Assembly: GCA_026415575.1 (NCBI GenBank)
Contig: JAOAGV010000010.1
Span: 16,151-70,820 of the forward strand
Source of the DNA: Candidatus Sumerlaeia bacterium
GTDB lineage: Bacteria > Sumerlaeota > Sumerlaeia > JADFCW01
DNA length: 54,670 nt
Direction of reading: 5' to 3'
The notes under the pieces are model-generated. The model worked only from the letters and a program-made list of their open reading frames with translations, had not been told where the DNA came from and made no database searches. This document shows, piece by piece, positions 14,289 to 23,484 of the stretch. The position numbers and the translations under genes are program-made. Position 1 is the stretch's first letter. Each line of letters starts with the position of its first letter.

Positions 14289-15998
14289 ATGAAAATCTCT
14301 CGCCCCCTTGCCCTCACCCTCGCCTCAGCGCTCTTGTTGTCGGCCGCCTTCCTCGCCTGCAAGAGCGAACCGGCCTCGCGGCGCATAAGCCAGCGGCCCG
14401 CCCGGCCTTTGCCCAACCTGTTCCGCGCCGTTCCCGCTGACACTCTTCTCGTTTTCGCGCTGACTGATCTTGATGCTTTTCGCAAGGGCTTCAAACAAAC
14501 CGCCCTCAACGAAGCGTGGGAAGGGCCCAACATGCAGGCTTGGCGGCAGGACAGCTGGCCGAAATTCAAAAATATGATCCTTGATCGAATCGGCGTCACC
14601 AGCGAAGAAGTGGACGGCCTGTTTCACGGCGACATGCTCTTGCTGATGGCCGAGAGCAAGGAACCGGGCGCTTGGTTCCACGGCATGCTGCTGATCCGGC
14701 CCTCAACCAACAAAGCCGAGATCGAGGCGTTTGCCAAAAAACTGGCGGCCCGACCGGCCGGCGGCGATCTCGTCATGCGCTGGGTCAACGATGTGTTTGT
14801 CATATCTGATGCCGAGCGGCTGGTGGCTGAAGTCGAAGCCAACCTCAAGGCGGGGCATTCGCCCATCGAGAAAACCGCCGGTTTCGGCGTTCTGGCCCGC
14901 AGCTTCAACTCGAAGGCCTTTGTTCATCTCTGGGTGAACGGACAATCCGGCGAAAAGACCGACGCAGCCGCCGCAAATTCCACCGATTTTGCCGGTGCCT
15001 ATGTCTCCGTTGCTCTCCAGAAAAAGGGCTTTGCCACACATGGTATTGTGCAATTCCTCGGCAAACGGCCCGAAGAGTTCGACATCCTTGGCGACAGCGC
15101 CCCCTCGAAAGCCATTCGCCTCGTGCCCCCGGACATTCAAGCCTTTATCAGTCTGCGCCACGCCGGCGCCGCCAAACTCCTCCAAGTGGCAAAATCCAAC
15201 AGCGCGGCAACCGACGCCGAATGGAAGCAAAGCATGGCCGAGGCCAACAGCGCTCTGGGCGTCAACGTCGAAACCGATCTGCCCAAGATGCTCGGCAAGG
15301 AGATTGCCCTTAGCTATGCCCCCACCGCAGCCATGCCACTAATTGCTGTGTATATCGAGTGTCTCGACGGGCCGGCCGTGCTCAAAGTGATAGACAATCT
15401 GTTTGCCAAGTCGCCCATGCCGGTGGCGCAAGCCGAACAAGACGGCGTGAAATACAAGCAGATCACGATCCCGCTGGGGTTCATCCCGCTGCAAATTGCG
15501 TGGGCGCAGGTCGGCGATTTTGTTGTCTTTGCCACGTCTGCAGCCGCGCTTTCCACCGCGGCCTCAACTGCCAAATCCGGCAAGTCGTTGGCCAACGACG
15601 CCAACTACAAACAAGCCATCGCCGAGGCGGGTCCGGTCGGCTGGTATGAAAGCTACGTCCGTCCCGCGCAAGGCACCGGCAGCTTGGGGCCGCTGGCCAT
15701 CGTCCTGCCGCTGTGGCTCCAGCAATTCAACCAGCAAACCGGACTGAACCTCGCGCTGTCGGACATCACCAATTTCCAGCTGGTCTCGAGCGACAAAACG
15801 CCGGCCGTCAGCCGATGTCGTCTCAGTCCCGACGGCATCGAAACGCAGGGCTACTTCACCTGCGGTCTGACGCTTGATCCGGCGTTTGTTTTTGCAGCGG
15901 CCAGCGTTGTGCGGGCAAGGGTCTCGCCCGTCGAGCCCGTCGCTGGCGGACTGCCTGCCGCCCCGGCTGTGCGTTCGCGCAGCTCGACCCCGCAATAG
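14289..15998 (+). CDS. Predicted lipoprotein, DUF3352-like
   Basis: A 569-residue lipoprotein: signal peptide with Leu/Ala core and lipobox LACK. The mature part begins with LFRAVPADTLLVFALTDLD, a form often seen at the start of DUF3352-type proteins, which are large extracytoplasmic proteins of unknown function in planctomycete-like and other bacteria. Two similar halves may be present, each with a PxDTxxF/A-type strand and an AEANLKAGxS or AASTAKSGKS segment. The C-terminal 30 residues are Ala/Pro/Ser-rich. A GTC-word linker stands just before it. No catalytic motif was found. Function unknown. Confidence 0.65.
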   Translation: MKISRPLALTLASALLLSAAFLACKSEPASRRISQRPARPLPNLFRAVPADTLLVFALTDLDAFRKGFKQTALNEAWEGPNMQAWRQDSWPKFKNMILDRIGVTSEEVDGLFHGDMLLLMAESKEPGAWFHGMLLIRPSTNKAEIEAFAKKLAARPAGGDLVMRWVNDVFVISDAERLVAEVEANLKAGHSPIEKTAGFGVLARSFNSKAFVHLWVNGQSGEKTDAAAANSTDFAGAYVSVALQKKGFATHGIVQFLGKRPEEFDILGDSAPSKAIRLVPPDIQAFISLRHAGAAKLLQVAKSNSAATDAEWKQSMAEANSALGVNVETDLPKMLGKEIALSYAPTAAMPLIAVYIECLDGPAVLKVIDNLFAKSPMPVAQAEQDGVKYKQITIPLGFIPLQIAWAQVGDFVVFATSAAALSTAASTAKSGKSLANDANYKQAIAEAGPVGWYESYVRPAQGTGSLGPLAIVLPLWLQQFNQQTGLNLALSDITNFQLVSSDKTPAVSRCRLSPDGIETQGYFTCGLTLDPAFVFAAASVVRARVSPVEPVAGGLPAAPAVRSRSSTPQ

Positions 15999-16049
15999 CG
16001 GCAGCAGTTCTTCATGGCGACTCCTACGGGCTGGAGCGCCTGTCTTGTT

Positions 16050-16643
16050 TCACTCGGACGGTTTCGGCGCGTAGTCGGGGTAAAGTTTCTTCACGCACTC
16101 GGGGCAGAGGCCGTGGCTGAACTCGATGCCGGTATGGTTACGCAGGTATGTTTCCACGTCCTGCCAAAACTGGGCATCGTCGCGCGCACGGTGGCAGGAG
16201 CAACAAATCGGGATAATCCGGCGCAATTCGGCCAGTTCTGTAACATCTTCGAGCACCAGCAATACGTGCTCTTCGCCGGCAAATTGGAACGCCGCAGTCG
16301 TCACCATGTATTGCACTTCATCAACCCGCCCCTTTTCCTCGACCTGAAGTTTGGCCATTTGGCGAACGCTATGCTTTCCGGCAAAAGCCGCCACGATGCA
16401 TTGGCGTACCACGCAGTCGGGACAGAAAGGCGTCCTTCCGCAGCCGGGCTCTTCGCGGGCATGGATGCAATGGAGGACTTGGCCGCACAGGCGCCGCAGG
16501 TGCGCCTGCGCCCCCTCGCCCAGAAAGCGCTTTGCTGCACGGTTGGCGTCCGAAATCCTCGTATCCTTGTTCACAATAAAAATCAGCGAGGGAATGGCGT
16601 CCAGAATACTGCGAAGGTAGGATGTCGTGGATGGGTCGGTCAT
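16050..16643 (-). CDS. PAS-domain protein with Cys-rich C-terminal motif
   Basis: A 197-residue cytoplasmic protein. Residues 8-125 read as a PAS domain (ILDAIPSLIFIVNKDTRISDANRAA at its start, VLLVLEDVTEL at its end), with an inserted Cys-rich stretch CIHAREEPGCGRTPFCPDC. The tail CCSCHRARDD ... FSHGLCPECVKKLYPDY is a motif often found after PAS domains in signalling proteins and may bind metal. There is no kinase or cyclase output domain, so it probably works with a partner or as a small sensor. It starts 60 bases after the lipoprotein protease gene with a GGAGAGG ribosome site and may share its transcript. Confidence 0.75.
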   Translation of the reverse strand: MTDPSTTSYLRSILDAIPSLIFIVNKDTRISDANRAAKRFLGEGAQAHLRRLCGQVLHCIHAREEPGCGRTPFCPDCVVRQCIVAAFAGKHSVRQMAKLQVEEKGRVDEVQYMVTTAAFQFAGEEHVLLVLEDVTELAELRRIIPICCSCHRARDDAQFWQDVETYLRNHTGIEFSHGLCPECVKKLYPDYAPKPSE

Positions 16644-16702
16644 CAAGGTTGCCTCTCCAGTTTTTTCGGGAATAAAAGTGCCCGCATGAACTTGATCCCG
16701 CT

Positions 16703-18118
16703 TCATGGGACACGCTGCACTTTGACACCAAGGGTTGCGTGCAGAACGCGCTCGGCCCGTTCGCGCGTGTCGGCGTGAACGCACGCCACCCGCTCTCCGT
16801 CGCGGACCAAGGCGATTTCGCCTTGTTTGTCCGACATCCAAAAAGTGGAACCACTTTCTTCGGATGTCTTGAGCGCCTTGCGCTGCCTCTGGAAAAAGCG
16901 CTTCAAGGCTTCGGCAAATTCTTCGGCGTCATTTTCGCCGTCCCAGACCGACAGCCAAGCCAGCGCGTAAGGGCCATCGAGCCGGCCGCCGAAGACGAGG
17001 GCGTCGCCGTCCCAGCCCGCTGCGGCGCGCTCGGCCTCTCGCTGGGAGAGGCGGTCGGCCAACATACAGCGGATGCCAAACTCGCCGCCGACGTTTTCAT
17101 AGCGGTTGGCCCGCGGGATCAGCCGCCGCGACAGCGCTCGTGCGAGGTCAATTTCGGTGGGGCGGTCCACGTCGGGGCCGATATATTTCTCGGGATGCAG
17201 AATCTGTTCGGTTGAGGCGGGGAAGGGTTGAAAGGGACGGTTGCGGCCGCGCGAACCCCATTTCTCCATGCACTTCATCATAAACTCGTTTCCATACAAA
17301 TAGGGGAAAAGCAGGGATTGCGAGAAGAACGACGGCGCCGACGACAGCATCTTCTGGTCCATCATCGCGAGAGCCGGCAATTCCAACAGTATCCGCCACG
17401 ACCGCTCCTCGGCCATATATTGGGTCATCAGCATCATACCGTCGCCCTCGGCCACTGCGGCGGCGGCCAAGGCACGGTCGTCGTTGTTTTTCAACCGGAT
17501 GGGACTGCTGGTGAGGTTGAAATGCTGATCCTGCAGGGCATGGCAGATTTCGTGGGCGAGAAACATCTTGGAGAATGTCTTTGTGATGTCAAATTTTTCG
17601 CTGAGATAGAGTTTCTTGGTTTCATCGTCGTAAAGGCCCGCCACTTGTTCGGAGTATAGCGCGCGCAAGAAGCCTTCGACGTTCATTTCGGCAGGAACTA
17701 GGCCGAAATGCTTTAGGAACAGTTCCCAGCCGCCGAAAGCCTCGCCGCGATCGCGGATTTCACGGTCAATCAGGCGGTTGAGAATGGCATCGGTGAGATA
17801 GGACATTTCGAGGGGTTGTTTGGCGCGTAGGCCGCGAAGTTCTTCGACCTTGCGCTGGATTTCCAGCACAATCCGTCGGTCACGCTCCTGCACCAGCTGC
17901 TTTCGCAGCGCGGCGATTTGCTGCTCGAGCACCTCAATGCGCATTTGCCGGGCTTGGAGATCGGCCTTCACCCGCGCCAGTTCCGCCTGTTGTTGCTCGG
18001 GCGAGAGAGGCTTGGCCGGTGTGCGCAGAGCAAAGCGGACACAGGAGGCAAGGCAGACCGAGAGGGCAACGATTGCGGCGATGCGGATTGCACGATGAAG
18101 GCAAGATGATAACGGCAT
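16703..18118 (-). CDS. Lipoprotein with HExxH metallopeptidase motif
   Basis: A 471-residue predicted lipoprotein (lipobox LASC at residues 23-26). Residues 40-100 form a Glu/Arg/Gln-rich coiled coil. The motif HEICH (H189, E190, H193) within FLAHEICHALQDQHF is a zinc-metallopeptidase HExxH site, and YDDETKKLYLSE just before it is typical of this type of putative protease in planctomycete-like and acidobacterial genomes. The third zinc ligand could be the Glu of AAVAEGDGMMLM about 35 residues on. The start at 18118 is chosen because it gives a proper signal peptide. No substrate is known. Confidence 0.7.
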   Translation of the reverse strand: MPLSSCLHRAIRIAAIVALSVCLASCVRFALRTPAKPLSPEQQQAELARVKADLQARQMRIEVLEQQIAALRKQLVQERDRRIVLEIQRKVEELRGLRAKQPLEMSYLTDAILNRLIDREIRDRGEAFGGWELFLKHFGLVPAEMNVEGFLRALYSEQVAGLYDDETKKLYLSEKFDITKTFSKMFLAHEICHALQDQHFNLTSSPIRLKNNDDRALAAAAVAEGDGMMLMTQYMAEERSWRILLELPALAMMDQKMLSSAPSFFSQSLLFPYLYGNEFMMKCMEKWGSRGRNRPFQPFPASTEQILHPEKYIGPDVDRPTEIDLARALSRRLIPRANRYENVGGEFGIRCMLADRLSQREAERAAAGWDGDALVFGGRLDGPYALAWLSVWDGENDAEEFAEALKRFFQRQRKALKTSEESGSTFWMSDKQGEIALVRDGERVACVHADTRERAERVLHATLGVKVQRVP

Positions 18119-18269
18119 AGATGATCCTATTTTACACGACTTGGCAATGCGGCGGTGCAATAACCAGCAACCGGAACCTACTGCGATAATTGGCGGATAT
18201 TTGCAAGCGCATTACATCGCCGAACAGGCGGCCCACAAATTGGCGCTACTTTGCAGGGCGATGGCCCGC

Positions 18270-19421
18270 TCATGGTTTGTGCACCGTTTCCACCGGCAGG
18301 AACTGACGCGGATTCATCATCCCTACGCAACATAGGACCTCATACGATATGGTCTCGGCCCACTGGGCCACTTGCCAGACCGGCAGCGCGTTTTCTCCGC
18401 TGCGGCCGAACAAGAGCACTTCGTCGCCGACCTTCGTTTCGGGATGCCGGTTCAGATTGACCATCATCTGATCCATGCAAATCCGACCGAGAATCGGCGC
18501 CGGACGGCCGGCGATCATCACATGGCCGCGGCCCGACACGCGGCGCGGATAGCCGTTGCCATAGCCGGCGGCCACCACGCCGACGCGCGTCGGCTCCGTC
18601 GTAACATAAGTGGCGCCGTAGCTGATCGAGCAGCCGGCGGGAACATCTTTGATAAAAACGAGACGGCTTTTGAACGTCATCACCGGCTCGAATTCCGGCG
18701 CGTCGGGATCGGCTCCATAGGCTGCAATTCCCACACGCAGCATGTCAAAATGCAGATGGGCTTTGGCAATCGCCGCGCTGGCGCCCAAATGCCGGAAGGG
18801 AATCCACGCCGAGATAGAGTTGGCCAGCGCGCGGAAGCGGCTCCACTGCGCGTTGGTCAGGGTCGCATTCCCCGCTGCGTCGGCAAGGTGGCTGTAAAGA
18901 CCAACCCAGTCGAGATGGGACAGGGCGGCCAGAGCATCCAGCTGGCCGGTCAGTTGTTCGGGCAACAGGCCAAGGCGGCCCATGCCGGTATCCACTTTGA
19001 GATGGACACGGGCGCGGCGGCCGAGGCGCGCGGCGGCCTCGGAAACTTGCCGGGCGTCGTCCAAAGAGGCCACCGTCAGCTCAATGCCGTATTCCAGAGC
19101 CGGTTCGATTTCCTCCGGCAGCGCAAGGCCGAGATCGAGGATCGGCAGCCCAACGCCGGCCTGTCGAAGGGCGAGCGCCTCGCCAATGGAAGCGATGCCG
19201 AGATAGTCGGCGCCGGCTTTTTGCGCCGTTGCGGACACCTCGGCCAGACCATGGCCATACGCATCTTTTTTGACGGTGAGCAGCAGGCGGGCGGGAGAAA
19301 TTCGCGCGCGAATCGCACCAAGATTGTTCGCCAAGGCATCGAGATGGACGGTAACCTCGTTGCGCGCGCGCAGCAGGGGAGTGCAGCGATCTGATGGGGG
19401 CAGCAACTTCAAACCTCGCAA
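18270..19421 (-). CDS. alr: Alanine racemase
   Basis: A PLP enzyme that makes D-alanine for peptidoglycan. The 383-residue protein has the PLP lysine K51 in TVKKDAYGHG, the opposite-face catalytic Tyr in SISYGATY, and ILGRICMDQMMV for the second-subunit contact, all in the usual order. The family length is matched. The start is uncertain: the most upstream codon is TTG at 19421 with no clear ribosome site, and two more TTG codons follow within six residues. The family fold begins near residue 22 (EVTVHLDAL), so little is lost whichever is used. It lies 39 bases after the GH10 gene. Confidence 0.92.
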   Translation of the reverse strand: MRGLKLLPPSDRCTPLLRARNEVTVHLDALANNLGAIRARISPARLLLTVKKDAYGHGLAEVSATAQKAGADYLGIASIGEALALRQAGVGLPILDLGLALPEEIEPALEYGIELTVASLDDARQVSEAAARLGRRARVHLKVDTGMGRLGLLPEQLTGQLDALAALSHLDWVGLYSHLADAAGNATLTNAQWSRFRALANSISAWIPFRHLGASAAIAKAHLHFDMLRVGIAAYGADPDAPEFEPVMTFKSRLVFIKDVPAGCSISYGATYVTTEPTRVGVVAAGYGNGYPRRVSGRGHVMIAGRPAPILGRICMDQMMVNLNRHPETKVGDEVLLFGRSGENALPVWQVAQWAETISYEVLCCVGMMNPRQFLPVETVHKP

Positions 19422-19460
19422 GGCAAAATGCCTCGTGCAGCCGCATTCCCGCCGCGGCGG

Positions 19461-21086
19461 CTACGACGCCAAGCCCCAAGACTTTTTGAGGGCTTTAAGG
19501 CGATGAAAGATTTCGCGCGGCCGTTGGTTTTCATCCAGAAACGCACCCGAACGGATGAAGCCCGGCTCGGCAAAGTCCCACCACGTGATCGCTTTGATTT
19601 GTTCCCGCGCATAAGCAAGCGTGTAGAACCACTCCATCCAGTCGGCCTGAATCTTTTCGCTGTAGGGCTCATGCCACTCGACGCCGCCGCGGCCGGGATC
19701 GCTGCGCACGCCCAGCTCCGTCACATGCACCGGCTTGCCGAAGCGCTGATACTCGTCGAGCAATTTGCCGATGGCCATCATGTCGCGCGCCGGGAAGTAA
19801 ATCTGCACGCCGACCACGTCGAACTCGACACCGCTTTCGATCAGGCGTTCGAGGTAGGCCAGAGGCGTGAACACGCGCTCATGGACGGGGCCTTTGTAGA
19901 CGTGGCCTTGGGCCGCATATTCGCCAAAGGGACAGCAGTTGTTGACCACGACCAGAGCCTTGTCGTTTTTCGCCCGTGCAGTATCGCAACAAATCCGCGT
20001 GATCTCGATTTCCTGATCCTGCGTCAGGTTCAGCCCGTTGGCCCAGTCGTGGGCCTCGTTGATGACATCCCACCAGTCAATGCGCCCGCGGTAGCGTTCA
20101 ACACTGCGGCCGACGACGCGGATGCAATGGCGGCGGGCGTCGGGCCAGTCGGCCCCGTTCAGCCAGCGCGGGATTCCGGCTTCATGTCCCCACCAGAGGG
20201 GATGGCCTTTGGGCCGGATGCCGATTTTTTCGCACCACTGCAGGATGGTGTCCACGCGGTCGTAGTTGGGTTGGCCTTCGACCCGCTCGAGCGAGCCCAG
20301 ATAAAACGGCAGCGTGCCATAGTTCATGACCTGCGGAAACAGCTCGGCGTAAGGGGTGCCGGGTTTGTATTGGAACGTATTGCAGCCGAAGAGGAAATCG
20401 CGGCGGGGCTTCATGTTGGCGATGGCATGACGCGCCTGTTCAACGACAGCCAGTTCGCCGGCCCACAAGCCGTGCGAGAGGGCTTCCATGTGGAGCCGCG
20501 CGGCATCGCCGCCTGCGGCCCGCGTTGCTCGGGCCAGAGCGTCTTCAGCGGCCTGAAGGCGGTCGCGGCATTCCCGCGAAAACGGCACCTGCGGGTGCGC
20601 CTTGAGAAAACGCGCCACGTCGGTCCGGCGGCTGCGCGCGACCTCCGCAACAAAATCCAGCACTCTCTCCGTCGCTGTTCCATAGCCTTCCCCCTCGTTG
20701 TCGGCAATCACCCAAACATCGCCGAAGCCGGCCACGGGGATTTTGGCGTGAAACGAACAGGCGGGAATCGAAGTAGTGATCTCAATGGTGCCGTCAGATT
20801 GCAGCGTGTTTTTCTGCCGTTCCGGCTCGAAGTGCAGATCGGCGGCGTAAAGGGATTTCCGCTGCCATTCGCCCATGGGTTTTCCCGCGGCATCCAGCAT
20901 GGAAAAGCGGAACGATCGCGGTTGTCCGGTGCGACTGACGCGCTTGACCGGGGTGGCGGCACCTGAACGCCGGGCGGTGAGTCGCGAACAACCCGATTGA
21001 GTGCCCAAGGCCGCGCCCGACGCAGCGGCCACCATCCATGCGGCGCTTTGGCGCGCAAACTGGCGGCGAGACAGAAATGTGCTCAT
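19461..21086 (-). CDS. Endo-1,4-beta-xylanase-like glycoside hydrolase family 10 protein
   Basis: A 541-residue exported protein. The N-terminus has a twin-arginine-like SRRQFAR motif, then a hydrophobic stretch and a possible lipobox ending at C33. Residues 50-225 form an N-terminal region with a beta-rich, carbohydrate-binding-like part. The TIM barrel from about 230 carries both GH10 glutamates: the acid/base E344 in WWDVINEAHDW and the nucleophile E457 in HVTELGV, with FGCNTFQY and HPLWWGHEAG among conserved strands. It should cut xylan or a related beta-glycan outside the cytoplasm. AAAGGA precedes the ATG at 21086. Confidence 0.88.
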   Translation of the reverse strand: MSTFLSRRQFARQSAAWMVAAASGAALGTQSGCSRLTARRSGAATPVKRVSRTGQPRSFRFSMLDAAGKPMGEWQRKSLYAADLHFEPERQKNTLQSDGTIEITTSIPACSFHAKIPVAGFGDVWVIADNEGEGYGTATERVLDFVAEVARSRRTDVARFLKAHPQVPFSRECRDRLQAAEDALARATRAAGGDAARLHMEALSHGLWAGELAVVEQARHAIANMKPRRDFLFGCNTFQYKPGTPYAELFPQVMNYGTLPFYLGSLERVEGQPNYDRVDTILQWCEKIGIRPKGHPLWWGHEAGIPRWLNGADWPDARRHCIRVVGRSVERYRGRIDWWDVINEAHDWANGLNLTQDQEIEITRICCDTARAKNDKALVVVNNCCPFGEYAAQGHVYKGPVHERVFTPLAYLERLIESGVEFDVVGVQIYFPARDMMAIGKLLDEYQRFGKPVHVTELGVRSDPGRGGVEWHEPYSEKIQADWMEWFYTLAYAREQIKAITWWDFAEPGFIRSGAFLDENQRPREIFHRLKALKKSWGLAS

Positions 21087-21176
21087 GGCAAGTCCTTTCG
21101 TTCAAATAGCTGAGGCGCAAAAGCCTGTCCTGCGCCGTGTCAGCGCCTGAACGCTATGCACCACGCCGGTTCAATT

Positions 21177-21830
21177 TCAATAGCGGAAATTGGAGATGTC
21201 GTCGTAGTCGGTTCCCAAATAAGGACGGGGTTGGGATGAACCGTTGGGCCCGTAAGAGACAATCTGAAAGGTGGAGGGATTATACCAGACTTCGGCGGCA
21301 AACGGGCTGGTGGTGGGAACGCGCGTGCCGCCGTAGGTTGCATAGTCGGCGCTGCGAATATAGTGATAGGGCGTATTCCAAGGATCGAGCAGCTGCACTT
21401 GGGGGAGGATCACATTTTGCGTGGGGTCGAGCGGCTGCCCGAAAACGTCGCCGACCCGCGATTGATTGATTTCGATGTAGGGCCCCCGCCATCGCGGATC
21501 AATCGGACTGTAAGGGTTGCCGCTGAGGCTGGCCGTCAGGCAGGTGACCAGATAGCCACAGCCGATGGCGCCCAAGCCCGGATCGTTGATGGGATCAATG
21601 GGGCCGGGCGCAAGGCGGGTTCCCGAGCTGCTGGGCGGATACTGCCCCGTGTCCACTTCATATTGAGTAATGGCGAGTTCAAGTTCGTGGATTTGTGTTG
21701 CGGCGGCGGCCACTTTGGCGCGAAAAATATGCCCCGAATAGACCGAGTAGGCGATCGTGGCCAGAAGACCCACTATCGCCAACACCACCAGAAGTTCAAG
21801 AATCGTTATGCCCTCAGTCGAGCGTTTCAT
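21177..21830 (-). CDS. GspG-like pseudopilin 1
   Basis: A 217-residue type II secretion-type pseudopilin. The prepilin cleavage site is after G7 in STEG-ITILELL, with the Glu at +5, followed by a 20-residue hydrophobic helix. The C-terminal half carries DPWNTPYHYI, then SYGPNG and DYDDISNF, the GspG-type calcium-binding loop region. Compared with ordinary GspG (about 140 residues) it has an insertion around residues 65-140 with several Pro and Gly. It is the last gene of the pseudopilin operon read from 29.9 kb leftwards. Its exact partner machinery is not encoded in this window. Confidence 0.82.
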   Translation of the reverse strand: MKRSTEGITILELLVVLAIVGLLATIAYSVYSGHIFRAKVAAAATQIHELELAITQYEVDTGQYPPSSSGTRLAPGPIDPINDPGLGAIGCGYLVTCLTASLSGNPYSPIDPRWRGPYIEINQSRVGDVFGQPLDPTQNVILPQVQLLDPWNTPYHYIRSADYATYGGTRVPTTSPFAAEVWYNPSTFQIVSYGPNGSSQPRPYLGTDYDDISNFRY

Positions 21831-21876
21831 CTGTGCATATCCTGCCGCTTGAACCGTGCCTCACGTCCATGCTGGA

Positions 21877-22659
21877 TCAGCGAATAAACCGCAACCACGC
21901 CGTGACATCGGGATTGAACCCAAACTCGTAGTGAATGTCGTCGTAGCCCAGTGTGCCCGGTTGGTCGAAAACCTGATTGGGGCCAAGGCTGCCGATGGCA
22001 TAGCGGTCGTAGGGATCAAGGACGCCGGAGCGCACAAAGATGCGGCCGTCGCTAAATGAATCGGTGTCCATGTTGTTCAAGTTGACCTCAAAGGCGGTGG
22101 TGCCGATGACCCCCACGGGCGAGAAGAAGCGATAGGGCTGGCCCCACGGATCGAGGGGATAATCGCGCCGCACGTCGGTATTGCGGATAGTCCCGACCGA
22201 CAGGGGGCTTCTGTACGTCCGCTGCGCGTTGAGAAAGGGACCCTGCCACGTCAGGACCAGTTCCTGGACGCGGGGGAAAATCTGGTCGGCCAACGTGAGC
22301 TGGCCGAACGTGGCCTGATCGCTCGCCCGGATAGTCGGGTCAATCAGATACACGTTGCTCATGGACTCGTTCAGGAGCGAGTCGGCGACGGGAATGGAGG
22401 CTCCGCCCGGATCCTCGCGGACATCGTCAAGCACTTGGATGGGGACATAGTAGCCGTGCAGAATGGCGCATTGTTCCTCGGCCAAGGCAATTTCTTTGCA
22501 CTCCAGCTGGGCGGTGCGCACGCGGGCCAGTTCCATTTTGTTGAGATAGACCGGGATGGCGATGGTGGCCAGCAAGCCGATGATGGCGATGACCACGAGC
22601 AGCTCGGTCAGCGTGACGGCGCGAGGGCCGCGGCGGAATCGGTGCATTGCGGTTTTCAT
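21877..22659 (-). CDS. GspG-like pseudopilin 2
   Basis: A 260-residue pseudopilin. The cleavage region reads GPRA-VTLTELLVVIAIIGLL, with Ala rather than the usual Gly before the cut, and with Glu at +5. The C-terminal half contains YPLDPWGQPYRFF, SLGPNQ and GYDDIHYEFG, so the GspG-type end is kept. A MxLARVRTAQLECKEIALAEEQ helix follows the hydrophobic segment. The start at ATG 22659 has AAGGAG upstream; a start at 22716 lacks one. Spacing to the next gene in the operon is 46 bases. Confidence 0.8.
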   Translation of the reverse strand: MKTAMHRFRRGPRAVTLTELLVVIAIIGLLATIAIPVYLNKMELARVRTAQLECKEIALAEEQCAILHGYYVPIQVLDDVREDPGGASIPVADSLLNESMSNVYLIDPTIRASDQATFGQLTLADQIFPRVQELVLTWQGPFLNAQRTYRSPLSVGTIRNTDVRRDYPLDPWGQPYRFFSPVGVIGTTAFEVNLNNMDTDSFSDGRIFVRSGVLDPYDRYAIGSLGPNQVFDQPGTLGYDDIHYEFGFNPDVTAWLRFIR

Positions 22660-22753
22660 GTCGTCTCTTGCTCCTTGATCTATAGTTGGACTCGCTCTGG
22701 GTTTCCTCGATTGCATGTCCCGCGCATTTCCGGCGGGTTATATGAGGTCTCCT

Positions 22754-23473
22754 TTAGAATTGCCGAAACAGATCATCTCCCTGACCGAACCGGGCATTGA
22801 AAGCGGTGCCATCGCCGGGCGCACCGTTGGGCCCTTTCGACAGGATGGTGAAACGGTCGAAGAAGGGCCGATAGATGGTGATATTGGCGCCCGTGTCGCG
22901 CGCAACAAAGGTGTACCATGTTTCGATGGTGCCGTTGACCTGATTGACCACACCTTCCGGTGTGAACAGAAGATACTCTTCACCCCACGGGTCTTCCGGG
23001 ATGTCGTTCAGATCCACGTCTTTCATCCGGCTGAAATTTATGTAGGGTCCGCCCCAGCCAAAGTCAGTTTCATTGCGCGACAGCCGGTTGTACAGCGTGA
23101 TGTAGTTGGCATCGAACAGGCCGGTTTTGTAATCAATAAACATCCGCGTGGGGTCTATCACCGTGGGATTGCTTGCCTCGTCGCGCACGCCGTCCAGATC
23201 GCTCAAGTCGCCCGGCGTATAGCGGCCGTCGCCGCCTTCAAGGTCGTCAAGGACGTAGAAACGGAAAATGTGGCCCGTGTTAATGTAGGCGCGCTCCAAC
23301 GCCGCCTGCAAGTGTTCAAGGTCGGATTCGGCGGCGGCGATTCGTGCATCCTCGGCTTTCCGCAACAACACCGGAATGATGATCGCCACGAGGATGCCGA
23401 TGATTATGACCGCGATCAACAGCTCGATGATGCTAAAGCCAACCGGGGCTCGATGTCTATTCAAAGGCCGCAT
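22754..23473 (-). CDS. GspG-like pseudopilin 3
   Basis: A 239-residue pseudopilin with the cleavage site VG-FSIIELLIAVIIIGIL (Glu at +5). After the helix come DARIAAAESDLEHLQAALERAYINTG, the block IPEDPWGEEYLLF, SKGPNGAPG and a C-terminal GQGDDLFRQF. The DDI of other members is DDL here. It lies 11 bases after pseudopilin 4 and shares its transcript. Length and inserts differ from the other four, so these are not simple recent copies of one gene. Confidence 0.82.
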   Translation of the reverse strand: MRPLNRHRAPVGFSIIELLIAVIIIGILVAIIIPVLLRKAEDARIAAAESDLEHLQAALERAYINTGHIFRFYVLDDLEGGDGRYTPGDLSDLDGVRDEASNPTVIDPTRMFIDYKTGLFDANYITLYNRLSRNETDFGWGGPYINFSRMKDVDLNDIPEDPWGEEYLLFTPEGVVNQVNGTIETWYTFVARDTGANITIYRPFFDRFTILSKGPNGAPGDGTAFNARFGQGDDLFRQF

Positions 23474-23484
23474 CCTCGCATCTC